Assembly: GCF_002443255.2 (NCBI RefSeq)
Contig: NW_019211456.1
Span: forward strand, 20,073,557 to 20,137,556
Source of the DNA: Varroa destructor
Taxonomy: Eukaryota; Arthropoda; Arachnida; Mesostigmata; Varroidae
Reading direction: 5' to 3'
DNA length: 64,000 nucleotides
The position numbers were made by a program, and so were the translations under genes. Under the pieces are notes generated by a model. It searched no databases and was not told where the DNA came from. It saw only the letters and a list, made by a program, of their open reading frames with translations. Position 1 is the first letter of the stretch; each line of letters begins with the position of its first letter. Shown here in pieces: positions 55,601 through 64,000 of the stretch.

Positions 55601-58600
55601 CCGGTACTTTTCCGGATAGAACGAGACGATTGACACCAGTCTACTACCCGCTAGTTGGCTAACTAGGGAACTGGCTCTGCAGTGCACTAACGCAGTATAT
55701 ATATAACGGCAATGAAACGTTGAAAAGTTTCAATCTGAAACGACTACAGACAACGAAAGAAAATACCCGACAGAGTGTTTTTAAAAAATAATATCTTAAA
55801 GAAAATTCTTGAAAGAGAATTCTGCGCTGAAGTCGCTCGAACCGAAGCACTGCTTCTAATACTGAACGCTCTGTTCTATAACGATGACTTATTCCCTTGA
55901 AGTAGGTTAAATCCGATATTTTCGAAGAATCACAAAGAATTAGAAGATCACATCGTTAGATTGTAAAATTTGCTCCTACTAACGGAGAACTCGCCACAAT
56001 GAAATCAATCCTAAACCAGACAGATTCTGATTTATTCAGATTTTATTCTTCGGAAGTTCTTCGAATTTGAATGTTGTGTATAATCGACTGATAGCGTATC
56101 TACGAGTTCTAATAAGGAAATTCTATACATAGATTCAGATGCTTTCTATATTTGAGCAATTCACAGAACTGCATCCACCACTTACAAAGACTAAAAATAA
56201 GAAATCGCTAAGATAACGTGTCACGAGGGAACGCTCTATACTGCGCAGCGTAAAAAATGGATAGGACGATCGTAATGTAGGGTTCCCTAAGTACAGTACA
56301 CCAAGCCGACGGAACATTACTACAGAAGATAAGGCAGAAATCAAAATCATGAAGAATTTTATTAAAAGGACATATCCGATAATCAGGAAAAATTGGCAGC
56401 GAAATCGAACGAGTCCGTCCGTTACCCCAGAAAACTCCATGTTATATTTCGTGTTGACGTCTCTTCACTTCTTCTAGCAGCATCTGAAGAAATTATAGTT
56501 GAAAATACGCGGACGGACTGCCATCTATCATGATTAAAGTGTTCGGACTATCAGTTTGCACGCCATTTTAATGGATTTTTCGAAGATCGCTAGAAAAAGG
56601 ATTGTACGAGAAATCTTTAGGTACGCTATTGCCTGCTTCGTCCACAAAGAGAACTATAAACAGACCCCATTTATAAGCGGCAAGCATCGCCAATCCGTGC
56701 AAACTCTTAACAAATATTATAAGCATATAACTTAAGCATAGAAAAGTGCCAGTGCAGACGGATTGACATAGGACACGCTATTCATTTATATATTAAGATA
56801 CAGTACTAGGCAATCGTACGCAATAGGCCTTAGTGCTTTGCGTTAGAGAAGTATAGTTCCGAACGCTATACGCACTCGTAATCCCCAGTACTTGTTTTGC
56901 TCTTTGGTTTTGAATGCTTTTTGATAGCTTAACTCAAAGCTTTCCATATTTCGAATTACCTATAGTAACATTAGTTGTGTAAATGGTAAACTTTTAGGAT
57001 TGCTTGTGTAACGTTTAGATGTCCCGAAGGCACTACGCAAATAAAAGTACGGATGATGAGAAATATACGTTATAGTTCATGTAGGAAATCTATTGTTCAG
57101 CAATACTTAGCTCGACTTGGAAATGTGAAAAGTGTGACCTCCCAGTATCCACTGAAGAACGTGCCGCTTTACGCCTTGGAAATGGAAATTTGAAACAATG
57201 GTATAGCATAGGTATCACAGATATCAAGCCCCAGAATGTAAGAATCTAGGTGTCATTGCCGGCTACTTCTCTAAGATATCCAGAACGTACAGCGCGTGTT
57301 GTGTTCCGCGGCATATAACGTTCCACCTGAATTCTACGAACTTCCACCAACGAAATTTGTCGACCATGATCTACACAACCGGACTGCAGCATATAAGCCA
57401 AACAAAGCATGAACTTAGTCCTGAATAGCTTATCGAAATACTAGTGTGCAAAATATATAGATACAAAATTGTTAGGATTACATCTGTTTTAGATAGAAGC
57501 AGTTTATGATGATGGAAAATACAACGGCATATTGTCGAACTATGACTGGAGGAAGTGCTTTAGCAGGATGTATAGCAACAAAACGATACGTAAACCATGT
57601 ATTGCCATTACGTATACTTAGAGTAATGCCTATAACAAGCCAGTCTTTTAGGTGCCTTACGGTCGCTTCCAAAATTATTGTTGCGTTCATACCCCACAGC
57701 GGACAGCGTTAATTCACTATATGAAGAAACTTTTAACCGGCCAAATCAGTCTACTTACTACGTAACTTAACTGAGTTCCGCATTAGTCGTCACCACGAAG
57801 AGCCTTCAACTAATAGAATAACAGCATGTAGACCACACCCGAAGATTTATAAATATACACATAAGCCAACAGATAAGGCTAGTTCCGTTCGGGTAAAGCG
57901 TAGAAACTACGTAGATTGAATCGTTTAAGAACAAATTTTAATTCAACCCCCTCATTACGACGATGCATATTAGATGTGTTTGACCAATAACCTATTATCT
58001 CCCAATTATGACTAAGCTCCGACAAACCATACTTACACACGGTTAAACGCAAAATATACAGGACGCCAAGACGCCTTTCTTTCTACATAGAACAAAACGT
58101 ATCTTACCGAAATGATCCTCTTTATTGGGTTGGTTTCGAGAAGAAGGCTGTTTTTTAAACGCTTGAAGTCTTCAGTGAAGTGAGTAAAATTATTTCTAGA
58201 ATAGAATTAGTAGCTGGTCCTATGGTACGTGTATTCGGTCTTCATGTGGACTCAGTGATTCTCTATACGCTTCAATTTCAGGGTTCGATATATTAACTCA
58301 GTCATACGCAATACTGTCTACGAAAGCATGACTTTTCGATTCCCATTTTTCTTTTTACAGATCGAATCTAGAAGTCGCATTGCTTCGAAAAATAGTATTT
58401 TCAGATTTTTCCTTGATTGAATTGAAGACAGACGAAAATAAATACGAATCATATTGAAGAAGTCCAATCTTACCCTGGATCCTCTACCGAAATTTTACCT
58501 ACAAATGTATTAACAGTACACAGTTTTAAGAACATGTATAATACTATACTTCATTATATGCGTTACAATTTTTTAGAAAGGTCACAACAAAAGCTCTTAC

Positions 58601-58970
58601 ATTTTTTTTGGAGGTTAAGGGCAAATGCATTATGCAGACCCTTATTATCATCAATTAAACCAATTGTTCAGTAAAATATAACCTTTGGCCTTCCAGAAAA
58701 ATACGTCGTGGTGGTTAAGATTTTTGAAAGTGTTTACCTCTCAGCTGACATCAGAATTATTCTAAAAAAAATTCGTCGGTTTCTATAATTGTAGTCACTC
58801 ACCGTAATCTATGGTCAAGCGACTAACGCGCGTATTATTTTACGTGGTCACGTTACTTAGCCAAAGCGAACACTGCGCCTAAAACCCTGCATCCGACGTT
58901 AATCCAACGGAAAGCTACCCGATAGAGACCTGTTCAAACTGAGCGAGTGAACGAAATTCGCTTGAGAAGT
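52666..58970. other. Intergenic stretch with small unassigned frames
   Basis: No gene recognised. A GC-richer patch at 53260-53700 holds a 69-codon frame from ATG 53265. A 101-codon minus-strand frame (56440-56135) has a true ATG and two hydrophobic segments. A B-box-like GGTTCGAAACC lies at 55118-55128 without a matching A-box. All are more likely chance than genes. Confidence 0.4.
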
Positions 58971-58975
58971 GCCTC

Positions 58976-59011
58976 TATAAAACCATCTGGATCTACAGTA
59001 AGATATCAGAC
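58976..59011 (+). promoter_or_regulatory. TATA box and initiator of cuticle-like copy C
   Basis: TATAAAA at 58976-58982, with an initiator-like TCAGAC at 59006-59011. The A of the initiator (59008) lies 32 bp after the first T of the TATA box, the expected spacing. The ATG follows 91 bp further on. The element pair is seen; use as promoter is inference. Confidence 0.7.
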
Positions 59012-59098
59012 CAGCATCTGTATTTCTCCTCCAACCATTTGCATTCAGCTTTGCCTATCTATAGCTAGCTAGCAGACGGCTCCAACAGTCTCCAGAAA

Positions 59099-59419
59099 AT
59101 GTTTGGTATTACGCCCTCAGCCGTGTTCACTTTTGCCGTCGCCGCTGTATATTTGATTTTGGCTACTGGAGTCAGTTGCGGAGGCTATGGAGGTTTCGGA
59201 GACCATGGTCATGACCATTACCACATCTCGCACCATAAAGTCGCCCACGTCTCCTACATCAAGAAGCCCGTTGTGTCAACGCACTACGTGAAGAAGCCTG
59301 TTGTCAGCTACATCTCTAAGCCGATCAAATCAATTCATTACGAATCAAAACCAATTCTATCTTATCATTCGGTCCCTGTGATCACGAAGGGTCATGGTCA
59401 CTACGGGCATGGCTGGTAA
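59099..59419 (+). CDS. Small secreted His/Gly-rich cuticle-like protein (copy C)
   Basis: Single-exon frame of 106 residues with a true ATG. The signal peptide runs to about residue 27 and ends TGVSC. The mature part has Gly/Tyr/His-rich sequence (GGYGGFGDHGHDHYH), ISHHKVAHVSYIKKP, three tandem units of the K-P-V/I-V/L-S-x-H/Y type, YISKPIKSIHYESKP, and the C-terminus HGHYGHGW. It keeps the full repeat set of copy A but is on the opposite strand, 13-15 kb away from copies A and B. It has a well-spaced TATA and initiator upstream. Extracellular structural role is inferred. Confidence 0.87.
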   Translation: MFGITPSAVFTFAVAAVYLILATGVSCGGYGGFGDHGHDHYHISHHKVAHVSYIKKPVVSTHYVKKPVVSYISKPIKSIHYESKPILSYHSVPVITKGHGHYGHGW

Positions 59420-61369
59420 TCGGTGACGAGCAAGCGTTTGTCTCCGAAACTTAAATCCAAGACCACACACATATAGATTTATAGTAATGTAAATTACTAA
59501 TAGTGGAAATATAATCTACAACGATCCATGTAATTTTTTAGCTACGACTAGCAAGCAACTCCCCACACGGTAGTCGAAAACAACTGTTAAAATGAACGCA
59601 ACAATTATATGTGTACTGATATTTTTAATGCAGGATACCTATGATACATAGAATTTTCGCTGCTGCTAGCCCACTGGCTCGATATTCCGTCATAAATGGT
59701 AGCCTTGCATTCGAGGGCAATCAAATGTATAGCGCGTTACATGTACTTCGAAGCAATATTTCATTGTAATTTCATTGCGTTCATTTTTTTTTTTATGTAT
59801 AGTATAAAAGCAGTAGTGGCCTCTGAAAAACCACTACAACATCAGCAATAGTGTCTGTTATAATGACCAACATGTTTGCTTCGCACAAAACGATGGTGTA
59901 AAATTGTCTTTATTGCAAAACCCCGAATACGATCGTACTAGAACACAATCGTTAAATGGTCCTGCGTTAGTGTACTATAGCTGTTTTTAAGGCCGATCCT
60001 AAAAATAGATCCCTTTGTTTTTACCATTCGACAGGTAACTAGAATCCTAGCAATCTAGCCACAACTTAATGGCTCAAACGATGCAAGTTCTGTGGTTTCC
60101 TCGAGCATGAACAAGTTTTCGGGAAGTTTTAAAAATTCGCTGTAACGTAGTGTATTGGAATGCGCCTACTTTTTGTCAACAACGCTAGATACTAGCAATC
60201 ACTAAACAGGACATTTTAGTTTCCTGACAATAAAAACCGATTTACTTTAATTTCACGCTTTTTTTTTTATTTACAAAATCATGTGGGTTTTTAATACTTA
60301 CCAGCGACGTGGTACATCGTTACATACGGCAACACCCGAGCTGTGATGCTCAGCATGTGCTCGATGTTTCTACAATGAAATGATTCGTTTTGTATGTTCA
60401 AACTAGTCAACGGTGGAGCAGAGCGGTAATGTATCTGTTGAAGGCATTGACAATAAATCTTAAGCATGAAATCAGCACTAAAGAAGAGGACCCGCTGCTT
60501 TTTCATAAGAACCTGAGATAGGTCATCACCGCGGTATATGTTCACCGAGTTCTGTAATAATTACATTGAAAATGTAAAAAAATTTGATTTTTTTTTAGTG
60601 TACGTTGCGTGTATATCTTGTAATTTCGTTAAAACTAGATTTTCGGCTCACTCAGTTCCCTTTTTTGTTTTGCTTATTTCGACGACATAGCAGCAAAGCG
60701 ATTTCTCTCAACTAGCAGCACTACTGGTCGTATTTTATCTGCAATTTTACGAGTTCAAGTCCCAGAAATGAATATCCTGACAAAGCGAAAAATCGTTCAC
60801 GGCATCTTTACGCCAGCCCTAAGCACACTACATATTAAACATTATGATATAGAGATTAACTAGCCGTAAGACTGTCTGGCGGGTCAATTCAAAGTGCCGC
60901 TAACAGTAACCATTCGATTCGGAGCTGGAATCATGATCGTATCTGGATTAATGGCTCCCGGTAGCTAAACGGGCTATATTGACAGGATTTTGCAAGTAGT
61001 ATAGTCATTCAGAAATAATTCTCAGCGCGGATATGCGCTTAATAACGACCAGACGCCCGTGCAGTACAGAGCCTTGCAATAAGCAACATTTATTGTAAAA
61101 CAAGCCAGTTTTAAGACAAACAACCAATGAACCACTATTCGCGCCTAAGTTTTCCTGAATACGTGTCATTTGGAACTCGCTCTTGATCGTGCTTGCAGCT
61201 ACCGAACGGCGGCGAAGTATTTTCTAACTCCATTACTTGTTTTTTCGTCTTCGATTTTAAGAGTATTGCAAAAAGCAACTGCTTATCCGACTGTTACCTA
61301 AACTCAATCTTGATCCTGGAATCTGTCATTACGTTGTCCGCGATTCTACTCACCAGGCCCATCTGTCAC
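59420..61369. other. Intergenic before the PDZ gene
   Basis: No gene seen. TagCAGCAAAGCG (60689-60701) and GAGTTCAAGTCCC (60751-60763) resemble an A-box and B-box at roughly tRNA-SINE spacing, without supporting stems. Confidence 0.4.
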
Positions 61370-61477
61370 CTAGACCCGTATGCTGCGATGAAGTGACGAC
61401 ACTTCGCATTAATAGAAACCATCGACATGTGTAATCGATTCCAAAAACCCGAATGTTCACGTTTTTATGGCTCTTAC

Positions 61478-63977
61478 CGTTCGGGGTCAGGCAGGCGCAA
61501 GGGTGATACGGGCAGTATCGTGATTTGGACGTGCTCCTTTGCTGTCATATTGATGGCATTCATGACCTCTTCTCTGCTACGCATAACGGATGTTGATGCA
61601 CCGTTTACAGCTAGCACAACATCAGCAACGTAAAGGTTTTCGTCAGGCGGAAACGTGACCACGCATTTTCTGTGTATGCTGGATCCACACGAGCGTCAAT
61701 ATGCAAGCAAAAAGGTCAAATCTAAGCTGAAGAAAGATTCTGAGCAATGTATTGGAAAGATTTGGATTAGCATAGCGCTTCGTCGATCCATAATTAGGGC
61801 TAGAAGTTAATTGCAGTGCACAAAATCTTCCCATCTCTAGAGAAATTCCTGTCTAGCACCCTACTATAGTAAAATATATGAAATAGTAAAAAATATATAG
61901 GCAAAATTCAGAACGTGTTACAAGCATTTAAACTGCATTTAAAGCATTACTATGAGCAAGCTCCGATAACACTAGCGGCTTAACTCGTACTGATTGAAAT
62001 TCGAAAAATTTGAAAAAATTGATTGAAAAAATGCAGCGTAAAATCCTGTCTGCAATCTAGCTTCTTAGTCAACTTTCATATATTAAATACGAATTATAAT
62101 TACTAGTACAATTACAGTCACTTCGTTCCATAAATAACAAACCGTCCAATGACGTGAAGGTACATGGGACGCGATCGATGTGACGCCGCGGATGTTGCCT
62201 GCGTAAATACGTCGAACGCTTTTACCGTATCGATCTGCCTTTTTACTACGCGTGTCACTAGAAGATCTTTGCGCCCAACCCATGAAACAGCCAGGGGCAC
62301 ATTCAATCCCATATCGGCTAACCGAAATGGAGTCATTGCAAACACGGACACTTTGACCATAGGCTTGTTTTTCATGTGAGCTTTTATGCGCTCTAAACCC
62401 TCCTGCGTCTGATAAAGTAAAAAAAGGTAGAGTAAACTACCAGATGCTTTCGTTGGAATAGAGAGGACAAGGGGTAGCTTCTGTACACAACACGTTTAGC
62501 TATCTGCTAAATTATTTACATGAATTCTATAAACGTGCATTTGAATGGGTGCGACGTATGATGACCAGGGAAAATAGCTTACCTTCACTTCGTCTACTTG
62601 GTAAATAATGTCGCCCACGATTAAGCCGCTCCTCTTCACTGATTCAGAGCGGAGACTGCACACCATGGCAGCTGGTCCAGACACACCAGTTACTTCCAAT
62701 AGTTCAAAACCATATGTGAAGCCCTGAAAGCACTGTTTTGATTCAGCCTCCAACTGGATTGACACGAAGTGGCGCACGCTGGTACAGTTGACGATTCGGT
62801 AAAAGCAAATAATTCCAATAGGAATTTCATTAGCCATAAAATAGCCCATCCTGCGGTCAAGACATTCCTTTCCTAAGGCCTTCCTTTTAATTAGGGTTAA
62901 GGGTTATGTATTTTCAGTATGTTCAGTTAGCATAACGGGGATGGCGGGAGGTACTGCGCCGTCGCAGAGCGGAGTTAGTTAAAGGCACTGTTACAGCTGA
63001 CTTTTTTCCGTCAATCCCGTTATGCAATCTGCGTCAAAAATTCTGCAGCGCAACCTCACACAGGTTTCTGATCGTAATTTTATACAGACAGAACAAGTGA
63101 ACATCCCTATGTACCTTACCCAATCATTGTCTCAAGAGTTTTGTAGTCAAAGGATTTTACAGGTTCATCAGAATGCATTTCGTAGTTTCGTTCGGAACTG
63201 AGGGTTCCTAATCCGTACAGACGGCGCTCGTCGCAGTATCTTTGGTCAATTCCCTCGGCTAATGTTCTCTGGCTTCGGAGGTGGTCCATTAAACGCATAA
63301 AGCCGGGAGAAGCAAAGGTAAGAATAGGCTTCTGTTTGTGTAGTGGAGCATCTCTGAGTTGCCCTTCAAATAATAATAAAATGCATAATGAGTAGTTCTG
63401 CTACCGTTGTTGCTTCTCCTTTGGTCATCAATGCGCATGATTATTAACGCATTTGACAGCAAAGTGTCTCACTCTGACTCGAATGCTATAGAGTTATTGC
63501 GTAAACCATAGATAAAATGGCTGTGCACAGATTATTATAAAATTACTCGACATTGTTCAATATATACTTGAAGAGTATAGAATCAGGGTTGGGAGCTTAC
63601 AGTGGAAATCAAGACCGACGCTCACATCTCTTGAATGAACGATAAGTTCGTCTGAGAATAAACCGTCCCAAACCACGAACTGCTTTGCTAACTCAAGGTT
63701 GGTTAACTGCAACAGAATGCCCGATGTCTTTCCCAATGATGCTTGCTTCTTGGGATTTTATTAGGCTTCCCATGTCAAATAGACCTATCAAGGCGCGTTC
63801 GGTTTGATATGTTCTGAACTTGATTCGTTCGGAGCTTTGTATTTATATCATACCGTATTTCAAGTAAGGACGTAACGAGATCTAATATACCTCGGAAGAT
63901 GTATTGGAACTCGTTTCGGCTGGTACTGTGATGGTTATGTCTTTATTGTCTCTTTTATATGAATTGTACACGAAAAC
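61478..63977 (-). CDS. Multi-exon PDZ-domain protein (5' end beyond right edge)
   Basis: Exons in transcript order: 63977-63891, 63706-63601, 63363-63120, 62850-62583, 62408-62143, 61669-61478. All junctions are GT-AG and phases agree (0, 1, 2, 0, 2), which supports one gene. A PDZ domain starts at YGFELLEV (carboxylate loop) and includes GLIVGDIIYQVDEV, ending KPMVKVSVF. A second PDZ-like region ends with VADVVLAVNGAS and VQITILP. The N-terminal part (SRDVSVGLDFHW, LSSERNYEMHSDEPVKSFDY) has no family I recognise. The donor at 62142 (GTTTGT) is the least certain. A 13-bp exon at 61382-61370 would add IRV and a stop, but is speculative. Probably a scaffold or membrane-linked adaptor, by inference from the PDZ fold alone. 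Confidence 0.72.
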
Positions 63978-64000
63978 CTACTCATCTCTAAGACAAGTAC

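Noticed and set aside
56135..56440. 101-codon minus-strand frame with two hydrophobic segments
   Set aside because: It has an ATG, but hydrophobic composition is expected from T-rich DNA and no splice or homology support is visible.

Overview
This window is animal nuclear DNA. Genes are interrupted by GT-AG introns (one is GC-AG), intergenic DNA is AT-rich with microsatellites, and the proteins are metazoan. Myosin VI, mitochondrial dihydrolipoyl dehydrogenase and cytosolic Cu/Zn superoxide dismutase place it in the arthropods. A family of small His/Gly-rich secreted proteins with YVKKPVVS repeats, together with a myosin motor carried in one huge exon, makes an arachnid likely, probably a mesostigmatid mite. 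That last step is inference. No bacterial operons, rRNA genes, intact tRNA genes or CRISPR arrays were seen.

Left end (1-15.5 kb) is the gene-dense part. The minus strand carries Dld (eight exons here, C-terminus beyond the left edge). Its start codon lies 637 bp from the start of plus-strand Sod1 (four exons, 153 aa), so the two redox genes are divergent and may share a promoter. Myosin VI (minus strand, five coding exons, 1191 aa) follows, with its whole motor and lever in one 2.8-kb exon. A tRNA-derived SINE-like element and a near-perfect 50-bp palindrome lie between Sod1 and the myosin.

Middle (15.5-43.6 kb) has no gene I can name. It is AT-rich with GC-richer islands near 20.5-21.6, 25.4-25.8, 28.5-29.4 and 38.9-40.5 kb. 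The 25.5-kb island holds a minus-strand open exon with a consensus donor that would splice in frame to the myosin coding exon, so part of this region may be the myosin 5' intron.

Right part (43.6-59.5 kb) holds a dispersed family of small secreted cuticle-like genes: intact copies at 43.7 (-), 45.6 (-) and 59.1 kb (+), and two decayed copies facing each other at 48.3 (-) and 49.3 kb (+). A mariner transposase relic lies at 52.6 kb. The right end (61.4-64 kb) is a minus-strand multi-exon PDZ-domain gene rebuilt from phase-compatible splice sites; its 5' end is outside the window and I do not recognise the family. The start codons of many longer unexplained open frames are not ATG, and I treated those as chance.
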